DNA from: an uncultured Prevotella sp.
GTDB lineage: Bacteria > Bacteroidota > Bacteroidia > Bacteroidales > Bacteroidaceae
Direction: 5' to 3'
Assembly: GCA_944319795.1 (NCBI GenBank)
Contig: CALUFA010000024.1
Span: 1 to 36,033 of the forward strand
DNA length: 36,033 nucleotides
Shown here: piece after piece, positions 13,734-21,852 of the stretch
Position numbering within the stretch: the stretch's first letter is position 1
Layout of the letters: each line of letters starts with the position of its first letter
Translations under genes and position numbers: made by a program
Notes under the pieces: generated by a model
Told to the model about the DNA's origin: nothing
Seen by the model: only the letters and a program-made list of their open reading frames with translations
The model's database searches: none

Positions 13734-14924
13734 ATGGGAAATATAGACAAATACCTGTCAGACTTCCTCCGTTACACGGCCGGGGTGTCCGAGGACATAT
13801 TGTATTGGGTTTATCCGCTGACGGCGGCTTTCGGCATAGCCGTCTTGTCGTATGCGTGTACGGCGGCGTTCCGTTTCGCCGTTATGCCCGCCGTGCAGAA
13901 ACTTACCGAAAGGACGAAGGCCACTTGGGACGATTATCTTTTCAACGCGAAAGTGATGAGGGCTTTCCGCCGCATCATTCCGCCAGTAGTGTGGTATGTG
14001 GCGCTGCCTGCCGTGCTCACCCATTCGCCGTCGCTGCTGCTGTTCCTGCAGAAAGTCTGCAACATATACCTCGTCATAGTGTCGCTTATGTTCGTAAGCG
14101 TGTTCATCCATTCGCTTTACGAAATATCCGAGTCTCACCAGAAGTTGCGCAACCGTCCGCTGAAAGGCGTCTACCAGATGTTCAACCTCCTCGCCTTCGT
14201 CCTCGGCTGCATACTCGTAATAAGCATAGTCATCGACAAGAGCGCGACGGCCGTGCTTGCCGGCCTTGGAGCGTCGGCGGCCGTGCTGATGCTGATTTTC
14301 AAGGACTCGATACTCGGCCTCGTTGCCGGCGTGCAGCTGTCGGCCAACGACATGCTGCGCCCGGGCGACTGGATAACGATGGACAAATACGGCGCCAACG
14401 GCTTCGTCATAGAAGTGTCGCTGACTACGGTCAAGGTGCAGAACTTCGACAAGACGATAACCACCATTCCGCCTTACGCCCTCGTAAGCGACTCGTTCCA
14501 GAACTGGCGCTTCATGCGCGAGTCGGGCGGTAGGCGCATGAAGCTGTCGGTGAACATCGACTCCAACTCGGTGCATTTCTGTGAAAAGGACGAGATTCAG
14601 CGGTATGTGGATAAGGGGTTCATACCAGCGGAGCGTTACGCCGACCACGGTTTTCCGATAGCCAACACGCAGGTTTACCGCGACTTCATGATGGATTTCA
14701 TGCGGCGTCATCCCGACGTGAACAAGGACATGATGATAATGGTGCGCATGCTCCAGCCTACGCCCGAGGGGCTTCCCGTCGAACTGTATTGCTTCTCTTC
14801 GTTTACAGACTGGCAACCTTTCGAGCGTTTCCAGGGCGAAATGCTCGATTACGCCTTGGTTATGGCCCGCGAGTTCGGTCTTAGGATATTCCAGCGCCCG
14901 TCGGGAATTGACTTTACCAAGTGA
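13734..14924 (+). CDS. mechanosensitive ion channel, MscS family (YbdG-like)
   Basis: A 396-residue inner-membrane channel of the MscS superfamily, which opens under membrane tension to release solutes during osmotic downshock. Predicted transmembrane segments are at about 22-46, 82-98, 105-128 and 148-168. The pore helix is at about 172-200, with the Gly/Ala-rich AVLAGLGASAAVLMLIFKDS. The beta domain follows (LRPGDWITMDKYGANGFVIE) and then the cytoplasmic cage. The long C-terminal region and WDDYLFN loop resemble the YbdG/MscM branch, with moderate certainty on the subfamily. It starts GNIDKYLSDF, shortly after its promoter. Confidence 0.88.
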   Translation: MGNIDKYLSDFLRYTAGVSEDILYWVYPLTAAFGIAVLSYACTAAFRFAVMPAVQKLTERTKATWDDYLFNAKVMRAFRRIIPPVVWYVALPAVLTHSPSLLLFLQKVCNIYLVIVSLMFVSVFIHSLYEISESHQKLRNRPLKGVYQMFNLLAFVLGCILVISIVIDKSATAVLAGLGASAAVLMLIFKDSILGLVAGVQLSANDMLRPGDWITMDKYGANGFVIEVSLTTVKVQNFDKTITTIPPYALVSDSFQNWRFMRESGGRRMKLSVNIDSNSVHFCEKDEIQRYVDKGFIPAERYADHGFPIANTQVYRDFMMDFMRRHPDVNKDMMIMVRMLQPTPEGLPVELYCFSSFTDWQPFERFQGEMLDYALVMAREFGLRIFQRPSGIDFTK

Positions 14925-14988
14925 AGGGTACGGGTGGGGAATCCGTTAATCGCGGGCTGATAATTGTCGTACCGTTTCAAGCCATGTT

Positions 14989-15076
14989 ATGAAAGGCCGC
15001 CTTTTGCATCGTAAAAGGCGGCTTTTTATATTGTAAAAGGCCATGAATTGGAACGTAAAAGGCCATATCTTGCTAA
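14989..15076. repeat. four tandem 22-bp dyad units (locus 3)
   Basis: Units start at 14989, 15011, 15033 and 15055, exactly 22 bp apart. ATGAAAGGCCGCCTTTTGC and GTAAAAGGCGGCTTTTTA are near-perfect dyads; the last two keep GTAAAAGGCCAT but lose the right half. The array starts 65 bp after the MscS-type gene stop. The 799-bp gap 14925-15723 also holds copy B, a 24-codon relic and a structured leader. Confidence 0.8.
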
Positions 15077-15200
15077 ATGCGTGGTAATCAGCGTGTTGGT
15101 CGGGCGTATCTCCCCGCGTTACCAAATGCAACGCCGTGGCGGCGGTTTTACGGGTGGATGATGCTACGGGTGGATGATGCTTGGTGGACAAGCAGACTTA

Positions 15201-15414
15201 ATGTCAGTTCGGTATAATGAAAAGGAATCCATTCTAAACCGTAAGAAATCTATGGCATACCGTCATTCCGGGCTTAGACCCGGAATCCAGGAAACATTCT
15301 TTTGAGAATAAAGTGTTTTTTATATTGGTTTCCGGGTCTAAGCCCGGAATGACGGTATGCCATAGACTTCTTATCGGATAGATTGATTATATTTTCTTAT
15401 ACCGAACTGGCGTA
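15201..15414. repeat. nested palindromic repeat element, copy B
   Basis: The ends are inverted: GTCAGTTCGGTATAATGA at 15203-15220 and TTCTTATACCGAACTGGCG at 15394-15412. Inside is a 46-bp inverted repeat (15243-15288 with 15327-15372, two mismatches) carrying GTCATTCCGGG-CCCGGAAT. Shared strings with copy A include CATTCTAAAC-GTAAGAA-TCT and GGCATAC-GTCATTC. No coding capacity. Confidence 0.8.
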
Positions 15415-15415
15415 G

Positions 15416-15490
15416 ATTTACAACGGCATGATTCAGCGGCAGGAGCAGAAGATAAGGGAACTTGAGGCTGAATTGCGCCAAGCCAAGTGA
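15416..15490 (+). pseudogene. 24-codon coiled-coil relic or C-terminal fragment
   Basis: Starting at the right edge of repeat copy B, this frame reads IYNG, then MIQRQEQKIRELEAELRQAK and a stop (ATG at 15428). The heptad pattern is protein-like, but the fragment is far too short, has no promoter and no upstream coding in frame. It may be the tail of a gene cut off by repeat insertion or rearrangement. The family is not recognised, and chance is possible. Confidence 0.3.
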
Positions 15491-15582
15491 CGCTGGCCGG
15501 TTGAATGCAGGCCGTATTATTGCGTATTGCATAAAAAACATTAAATAAAGGGGTACATATCGGCCTTGCGTCCGTCATTATT

Positions 15583-15695
15583 ACGGGCAGGAACCGGCGT
15601 CGGGCTGACGGACGTAGCATGCATGTCCGTCCGACGCCGGGTTGTCTTGCCGTTGCGCCGGCTTATGACAAGAACGCCGGCGGACGTCGGTTTTT
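15583..15695 (+). promoter_or_regulatory. attenuator-like leader before the isomerase-family gene
   Basis: CCGGCGTCGG (15594-15603) is the exact inverse of CCGACGCCGG (15631-15640). The latter can alternatively pair with CCGGCGGACGTCGG (15677-15690, 3-nt bulge), which is followed by TTTTT (15691-15695). The first stem extends outward to about 15583-15653. The 1:2 versus 2:3 choice, with a T tract after 3, is the layout of an antiterminator/terminator switch, 28 bp before the ATG. Confidence 0.5.
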
Positions 15696-15723
15696 AATTT
15701 AACTTCAAATCAAAGAATAAACT

Positions 15724-17142
15724 ATGTTAGTAAACACTAAAGCAAGAGTAGGCGTTTTCTCTATCGCCTTGGGCGCGTATTTACCCCAGTTCCCTTCATT
15801 GGTACCCGAGTTTGAGGCTCAATATGAGGCTTTCAAGAAGATGATTCCCGATACTGTCGAGATAATCGACGGAGGTTTGGTTACGACTAAAGAGCAGTCG
15901 CAGGCAGCCGGAGACAAGTTCCGCGCAGCCGACGTTGACATCGTTATGATGCAGCTTCTCACTTATGCCACATCTTATAATATGCTTCCGGCCGTCAAGG
16001 ACCTCGACGTCCCGGTAGTACTCGTGAACATACAGAAGCTCAAGGCCCTTGACTACGACCATACCGACATCGCCTCTTGGCTGGGCGAAGGCTACGCCTG
16101 CGGCGCAGTAGGCGAGATGGTTGCCGACCTTGAGCGCTACGGCAAGCGCCACGCCGTAATCACGGGAGTGGTTGAAGGCGGCGACCCGCAGGTTCAGGAG
16201 GAAATCGACGACTGGTGCCGCGCGGCACAAGTGAGGAGGCGCTTCCGCGATACGAACATCGCCCAGATAGGCCGCCCGTATCCCGGAATGATGGACCTTT
16301 ACATTGACGAGTCGAACCTTTACCGCCGCATGCACCTCTACACCAAGCAGTTTGACTGGGAAAAAATGTGGGCCATCGCCGACAACATCACCGACGACGA
16401 GGCCATCCGCGCCAAGGCCCAAGACATACTCGACACCTTCGACATCGAGGGCGGAGGCAGCATAGAGGAAGTTTGGGAGATGGCCAAGTACGTGGTTGCC
16501 TTCGAACAGTGGGTTAAGGACGAGAAACTCGGCCTTATCGCATCTCACTACGACGGCTACGCACAGGGCAAGGCCGGCGTGTTGGACAGCATGCTGATAC
16601 CGGCCTTCTCGATGCTCATCAAGCAAGGCACGGCCTGCGCCGTAGAAGGCGACATGAAAGTTGCTATGGCCATGAGCATAATGAAGACCATCTCGGGCAC
16701 GGGACAGTTAGCCGAGATGTACTCTATCGACTTCAACGACGACATCGCCATCATCGGCCACAGCGGTTCGGGCGACGCCGACATCTCGGATAAGAAGCCG
16801 ACGATGAAGATTGTCAAGGTGTTCCACGGCAAGACCGGCGGTGGATATCTCACGCAGTTCTATCCGTACCTCGGCCCAGTTACGTATCTCGCAATAACCC
16901 AAGACGGAGACGGGCACTTCAAGTTCGTGGTAGCCGAGGGCGTGAACGAGGAAGGAAAGATCTTGTCGTTCGGCGACACTAACATGCGCACGCGCTTCAC
17001 TTGCGGTGCGCGCGACTTCGTTACGCGCTGGAGCGAGTGCGGCCCGACCCACCACTTCGCCGCCGCAACGGGCCGCCATATCGACACGATACTGAAGGTC
17101 GCAAAGATATTCAACGTGCCCGTAGACGTCGTAACACGATAA
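15724..17142 (+). CDS. L-fucose/L-arabinose isomerase-family protein
   Basis: A 472-residue cytoplasmic protein of the arabinose/fucose isomerase superfamily, which interconverts aldoses and ketoses using Mn2+. Candidate metal ligands are in the expected order: E308 (ACAVEGD), E331 (QLAEMYSIDF), H346 (IIGHSGSGD) and H443/H444 (CGPTHHFA). The GPTHH box near the C-terminus is typical of AraA-like enzymes. The N-terminus (ARVGVFSIALGAYLPQFP) differs from classical AraA, so the substrate is uncertain and I give no symbol. No other sugar genes are adjacent. It has an attenuator-like leader, and a 31-bp perfect hairpin follows the stop. Confidence 0.75.
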   Translation: MLVNTKARVGVFSIALGAYLPQFPSLVPEFEAQYEAFKKMIPDTVEIIDGGLVTTKEQSQAAGDKFRAADVDIVMMQLLTYATSYNMLPAVKDLDVPVVLVNIQKLKALDYDHTDIASWLGEGYACGAVGEMVADLERYGKRHAVITGVVEGGDPQVQEEIDDWCRAAQVRRRFRDTNIAQIGRPYPGMMDLYIDESNLYRRMHLYTKQFDWEKMWAIADNITDDEAIRAKAQDILDTFDIEGGGSIEEVWEMAKYVVAFEQWVKDEKLGLIASHYDGYAQGKAGVLDSMLIPAFSMLIKQGTACAVEGDMKVAMAMSIMKTISGTGQLAEMYSIDFNDDIAIIGHSGSGDADISDKKPTMKIVKVFHGKTGGGYLTQFYPYLGPVTYLAITQDGDGHFKFVVAEGVNEEGKILSFGDTNMRTRFTCGARDFVTRWSECGPTHHFAAATGRHIDTILKVAKIFNVPVDVVTR

Positions 17143-17169
17143 GGCGGAATATTATTTGTTGCTTTTTTA

Positions 17170-17283
17170 ATGTGAACTCTGTATAAGAAGCAAGAAACTG
17201 AAATGGTTTTTAATCGTAAGAATGCCACTGACTTCTTACGATTAAAAACCATTTCAGTTTCTTATTTCTTATGCCTGGCTTAG
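17170..17283. repeat. nested palindromic repeat element, copy D, with 31-bp perfect stem
   Basis: AAGAAACTGAAATGGTTTTT... (17192-17222) is the exact inverse of 17233-17263, with a 10-nt loop. It is flanked by GTGAACTCTGTATAAGAAG on the left and TTTCTTATGCCTGGCTTAG on the right, which are diverged family ends. The stem sequence is unrelated to copies A and B. It lies 28 bp after the isomerase-family gene and may serve as its terminator. The rest of the 375-bp gap holds only the next promoter. Confidence 0.75.
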
Positions 17284-17417
17284 ATAATCAGGCTTTCCCG
17301 CAAGGAAACTCGGGCTTTACGGCGGTAATATGTCCATGCTTGGCACGTCATTACCTTATTAACTTTTTTAAACCCGAAATATTGTCACATTTATTATAAT
17401 ATCCCGAAGTCTTTCGC

Positions 17418-17425
17418 TATATTTG
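17418..17425 (+). promoter_or_regulatory. promoter (-7) of the HAD/thioesterase fusion gene
   Basis: TATATTTG followed by C lies 92 bp before the ATG at 17518. The -33 box is not convincing. Confidence 0.55.
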
Positions 17426-17517
17426 CAAAAGATAATCTGCGTTCGGGATATTACGGACAAGTCCGTTTTCCGCCTGCTGACATTATCTTTTTTAGGAAAC
17501 CCCAAAACACCAACGCT

Positions 17518-18750
17518 ATGAAATACAAATTATTAGTTCTCGATGTAGACGGAACGTTGCTTAACAACGCGAAGGAAATCAGCAAGCGCACGTTGGCGGC
17601 CTTGCTGAAGGTGCAACACATGGGAGTGCGCATCGTGCTCGCCTCAGGCAGACCCACTTCAGGCCTTCTCCCGTTGGCCAAGGCGCTTGAGCTTGACAAT
17701 TTCGGAGGCTTCATCGTGTCATATAACGGATGCCAGATAATCAAGGCCGACGACGGAGAGGTGATGTTCGAAAGGCGGATCAATCCCGAGCAGATACCTT
17801 ATTTAGAGAAGAAGTCGCGCAAAAACAACTTCTCGATTTTCACCTACGGCGACGACATATTGCTGACCGACAATGCCGACAACATATACATCCGCCGGGA
17901 AGCCCAGTTGAACAACCTTAAGATCGTGGAGGAAGAGGATTTCTCGATAGCCATCGACTTCGCCCCGTGTAAGTGCGTATTGGTGAGCGACGACGAAGAG
18001 GCGCTGCGCGGATTGGAAGCCCACTGGAAGCGCAGGCTTGCCGGCGTGTTGGACGTGTTCCCCTCAGAGCCTTACTTCCTCGAGGTCGTGCCGTTCGGAA
18101 TAGACAAGGCCAACACGCTCGGAGTGCTGATGGAACAGCTTGGCGTGACGCGCGAGGAAGTCATTGCCATCGGTGACGGCGTGGCTGATGTAACGATGCT
18201 GCAACTTGCCGGCAAGAGCGTGGCAATGGGGCATGCGCAGGACTCAGTGAAAGTGTGCGCCGACTACGTTACTGCCTCCAACGAGGAGGACGGTGTGGCG
18301 CAGGCCGTTGAGAAGCTCATCCTTGCCGAAGTTCATGCCTCGGAGATACCGCTCGACCTTATGAACGCCCAGGCCAAGCACGCGCTGATGGGCAACCTCG
18401 GCATCCAGTACACTTACGCCTCGCGCGACCGCATTGAGGCCACCATGCCCGTAGACGAACGCACGCGCCAGCCTTTCGGCATACTTCACGGCGGAGCGAC
18501 GCTGGCCTTGGCCGAGACTGTGGCCGGATTAGGCTCGATGATCTCATGCCAGCCGGACGAAATCGTTGTGGGCATGCAGGTCAGCGGCAACCACGTATCA
18601 TCGGCCCACGAGGGCGACACCGTGCGGGCAGTGGGCACCGTAGTTCACCGCGGACGCTCGTCGCATGTGTGGAACGTCGACGTGTTCACTTCGACCAATA
18701 AGCTGGTGTCAAGCATACGCGTGGTGAACAGCATCATGAAGAAACGGTGA
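17518..18750 (+). CDS. bifunctional HAD-IIB (Cof-type) phosphatase / hotdog thioesterase fusion
   Basis: A 410-residue fusion. Residues 1-270 are a Cof-type HAD-IIB phosphatase: nucleophile D9 and acid D11 (LDVDGTLL), S43 (ASGRP), K197 (GIDKANT) and D220/D224 (IGDGVADVTML; the usual ND of the GDGxND box is AD here). Residues about 280-408 are a PaaI/YdiI-like hotdog thioesterase with RQPFGILHGGATLALAET. Q318, H324 and E333 keep the spacing of Q48, H54 and E63 in E. coli YdiI, which hydrolyses DHNA-CoA in menaquinone synthesis. A MenI-like role is therefore possible. The phosphatase substrate is unknown and the protein is cytoplasmic. The gene has its own promoter and terminator. Confidence 0.88.
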   Translation: MKYKLLVLDVDGTLLNNAKEISKRTLAALLKVQHMGVRIVLASGRPTSGLLPLAKALELDNFGGFIVSYNGCQIIKADDGEVMFERRINPEQIPYLEKKSRKNNFSIFTYGDDILLTDNADNIYIRREAQLNNLKIVEEEDFSIAIDFAPCKCVLVSDDEEALRGLEAHWKRRLAGVLDVFPSEPYFLEVVPFGIDKANTLGVLMEQLGVTREEVIAIGDGVADVTMLQLAGKSVAMGHAQDSVKVCADYVTASNEEDGVAQAVEKLILAEVHASEIPLDLMNAQAKHALMGNLGIQYTYASRDRIEATMPVDERTRQPFGILHGGATLALAETVAGLGSMISCQPDEIVVGMQVSGNHVSSAHEGDTVRAVGTVVHRGRSSHVWNVDVFTSTNKLVSSIRVVNSIMKKR

Positions 18751-18773
18751 CAGCCGTGCGCGTTTGGCTTAAG

Positions 18774-18811
18774 ATGCCGTCGTCCGTGAGCGGATAGACG
18801 GCATTTTTTTT
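18774..18811 (+). terminator. terminator of the HAD/thioesterase fusion gene
   Basis: ATGCCGTC (18774-18781) pairs with GACGGCAT (18797-18804) and is followed by an unbroken T tract of eight (18804-18811). Confidence 0.85.
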
Positions 18812-18854
18812 GTTCAAATACGTGCCATCCTGCTATTATCTCGTAAAAAATTAG

Positions 18855-18862
18855 TAAGTTTG
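18855..18862 (+). promoter_or_regulatory. trpS promoter (-7 element)
   Basis: TAAGTTTG followed by C lies 43 bp before the trpS ATG. The -33 box is not clear. Confidence 0.55.
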
Positions 18863-18905
18863 CAACTCGTAAAATGAGGAATAGCAAAAAATAAGGAAAA
18901 TATAA

Positions 18906-19997
<1,092 letters not shown>

Positions 19998-20066
19998 TAG
20001 GCCGTCGTACGGCGTAGTCGAAACCGTCAATTAACAGGCCATGCGCATTACATAATCGCCGGGCTT

Positions 20067-20098
20067 CTTGTTTTTTCGGATAAAATAGATTATCTTTG
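20067..20098 (+). promoter_or_regulatory. promoter of the DUF3467 gene
   Basis: CTTG (20067-20070), 20 bp, then TATCTTTG (20091-20098) followed by C. This is one mismatch from the full consensus, 75 bp before the chosen start. Confidence 0.6.
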
Positions 20099-20173
20099 CA
20101 TTGCCTTGCGGCGTGTTGTTGCCGCCGGGCCGATGGATTAATATGGAACACATTATTAATATATATAAGCAAA

Positions 20174-20494
20174 ATGGAAAATAACAATAACAAGCAACAA
20201 GGGCAGTTTCAGATAGAGCTGCCCCAGGAAGTGGCTCAGGGAGAATACGCCAACTTCGCCATCATAACACATTCAAGTTCTGACTTCGTGCTCGACTTCG
20301 CACGCATACTGCCCGGAGTGCCAAAGGCTACGGTGAAATCGCGCGTGATACTTGCGCCGGAGCACGCCAAGCGCCTGCTTATGGCATTGAAAGACAATAT
20401 CGTAAGATACGAGAATGCTTACGGACAGATACAGCTCCCGCAGCAGGAAAAGGGTACGATAGCTCCCTTTAACATCAATAAGGGCGAGGCGTAA
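20174..20494 (+). CDS. DUF3467 family protein
   Basis: A 106-residue protein starting MENNNNKQQGQFQIELPQEV; upstream in-frame codons are not protein-like, so the ATG at 20174 is chosen. The core (QGEYANFAIITHSSSDFVLDFARILPG, seen in pieces such as YANFAIITHS and FVLDFARILPG, and VKSRVILAPEHAKRLL) matches DUF3467, a small conserved family of unknown function. A short acidic/Gln-rich tail follows. In related Bacteroidales it normally sits between rpoC and rpsL. Here rpsL follows after 338 bp, but trpS precedes it. It has its own promoter, and a hairpin separates it from rpsL. Confidence 0.85.
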   Translation: MENNNNKQQGQFQIELPQEVAQGEYANFAIITHSSSDFVLDFARILPGVPKATVKSRVILAPEHAKRLLMALKDNIVRYENAYGQIQLPQQEKGTIAPFNINKGEA

Positions 20495-20664
20495 GCCTTT
20501 TAACGTAGTCCACTGTCGGATGCAGGAGGGGTTCGGCGCCGATTGCGTTGGACGGATGTGCCAAGAGGCATGTTTGATGTGATGCTTATTTCATGGTAAT
20601 GTCGGACTGGCGTAATGGTTTTGACATACTATTTAGGTAGATATATTAGTTAAATAGTTTTAAT

Positions 20665-20708
20665 AAAGCCTATATTGTCAAAAATAATTGACGGTATGGG
20701 CTTTTGTG
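20665..20708 (+). terminator. hairpin between the DUF3467 gene and rpsL
   Basis: AAAGCCTATATTGTCAA (20665-20681) pairs with TTGACGGTATGGGCTTT (20688-20704) across a 6-nt loop, with G-U pairs, and runs into TTTTG. It probably ends the DUF3467 transcript before the rpsL promoter. Nothing else is seen in 20495-20832 except a weak half-match to the GTTCGGTATAAG repeat ends near 20602. Confidence 0.55.
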
Positions 20709-20743
20709 GTTCTTTATAATTAGGTAATTTGAATATTTATTCG

Positions 20744-20751
20744 TACCTTTG
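20744..20751 (+). promoter_or_regulatory. str operon promoter (-7 element)
   Basis: TACCTTTG followed by CAGCC lies 81 bp before rpsL. The TTTG at 20728-20731 is too close (12 bp) to be a normal -33 box. Confidence 0.55.
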
Positions 20752-20832
20752 CAGCCCAAAATGGTCTGTGTCTCAGATTGTTGCTTGAATAAGGAAAATA
20801 ACAAAACAATATATAACTAAAAATTAACAACA

Positions 20833-21213
20833 ATGCCTACAATTCAACAATTGGTAAGAAAAGGTAGAAAGGCGCTTGTTGACAAGAGCAAATCTCCTGC
20901 GCTGGACTCATGTCCGCAGCGTCGTGGAGTATGTGTTCGCGTGTACACAACAACCCCCAAGAAACCTAATTCGGCAATGCGTAAGGTTGCCCGTGTTCGT
21001 TTGACAAACCAGAAGGAAGTGAACTCTTACATACCTGGAGAGGGACACAACCTTCAGGAGCACTCTATCGTGCTGGTTCGTGGCGGTCGTGTTAAGGACC
21101 TGCCCGGTGTGCGTTATCACATCGTCCGTGGTACTCTTGATACCGCAGGCGTGGCTAACCGCACGCAGCGTCGCTCTAAGTATGGAGCAAAGCGTCCTAA
21201 GGCCAAGAAGTAA
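20833..21213 (+). CDS. rpsL: 30S ribosomal protein S12
   Basis: A 126-residue S12, at the decoding centre of the 30S subunit and the target site of streptomycin resistance mutations. The loops [13 protein letters not shown] and [11 protein letters not shown] keep the wild-type lysines equivalent to K43 and K88 of E. coli, so no classical resistance substitution is seen. It is first in the rpsL-rpsG-fusA unit. The 138-bp gap to rpsG contains no promoter-like element that I can support. Confidence 0.97.
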   Translation: MPTIQQLVRKGRKALVDKSKSPALDSCPQRRGVCVRVYTTTPKKPNSAMRKVARVRLTNQKEVNSYIPGEGHNLQEHSIVLVRGGRVKDLPGVRYHIVRGTLDTAGVANRTQRRSKYGAKRPKAKK

Positions 21214-21351
21214 TAATCCTTTTTAATCAGGACAGACATTTTATTTAAACGTTTTGCTGGAGAATTGTTATAAAGGTTGAGTAAGTGTTCCCGGAGGGGA
21301 AGCTGAAGAACAAGTGAACAGCCCCATGCAGAATTAATTTCAAACAAAGAA

Positions 21352-21828
21352 ATGAGAAAAGCAAAACCAAAGAAGCATGTGATCCTGCCGGATCCGGTTT
21401 ACAACGACCAAAAGGTCTCGAAATTCGTTAATCATCTGATGTATGACGGTAAGAAGAATACATCTTATGAGATTTTCTACAAAGCATTGGATACCGTAAA
21501 GGAGAAGATGGCTAACGAGGAGAAGTCGGCTCTCGAAATATGGAAGGCCGCCCTCGACAACATCACTCCTCAGGTCGAGGTTAAGAGCCGCCGTATCGGT
21601 GGCGCGACGTTCCAGGTTCCTACTGAAATCCGCCCCGACCGCAAGGAGAGCATCTCGATGAAGAATATGATCAACTTCGCACGCAAGCGCGGCGGCAAGA
21701 CAATGGCCGACAAGCTGGCAGCCGAGATCATGGACGCTTACAACAATCAGGGCGGTGCCTTCAAGCGTAAGGAAGACATGCACCGCATGGCCGAGGCTAA
21801 CCGTGCATTCGCTCACTTCAGGTTTTAA
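21352..21828 (+). CDS. rpsG: 30S ribosomal protein S7
   Basis: A 158-residue S7, the primary assembly protein of the 30S head, binding the 3' domain of 16S rRNA and contacting the E-site tRNA. It begins [20 protein letters not shown], has the [20 protein letters not shown] beta-hairpin region and ends [15 protein letters not shown], all family features. It lies 24 bp before fusA in the standard str order. S7 classically autoregulates the str operon in enterobacteria; whether it does so here is not visible. Confidence 0.97.
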   Translation: MRKAKPKKHVILPDPVYNDQKVSKFVNHLMYDGKKNTSYEIFYKALDTVKEKMANEEKSALEIWKAALDNITPQVEVKSRRIGGATFQVPTEIRPDRKESISMKNMINFARKRGGKTMADKLAAEIMDAYNNQGGAFKRKEDMHRMAEANRAFAHFRF

Positions 21829-21852
21829 AACATAGTTTAGGTAAAAAGAATC

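Noticed and set aside
13758-14816. A 352-codon frame antisense to the MscS-type gene.
   Set aside because: It is a codon-bias shadow: the plus strand has clear MscS motifs and a promoter, and the antisense product is His/Arg-rich without recognisable domains.
6025-15076. CRISPR interpretation of the 22-bp arrays.
   Set aside because: The units are contiguous, with no unique spacers between repeats, copies are degenerate, and no cas genes are present.
20833-21213. Streptomycin-resistance alleles in rpsL.
   Set aside because: The two classical positions are lysine, the sensitive form.
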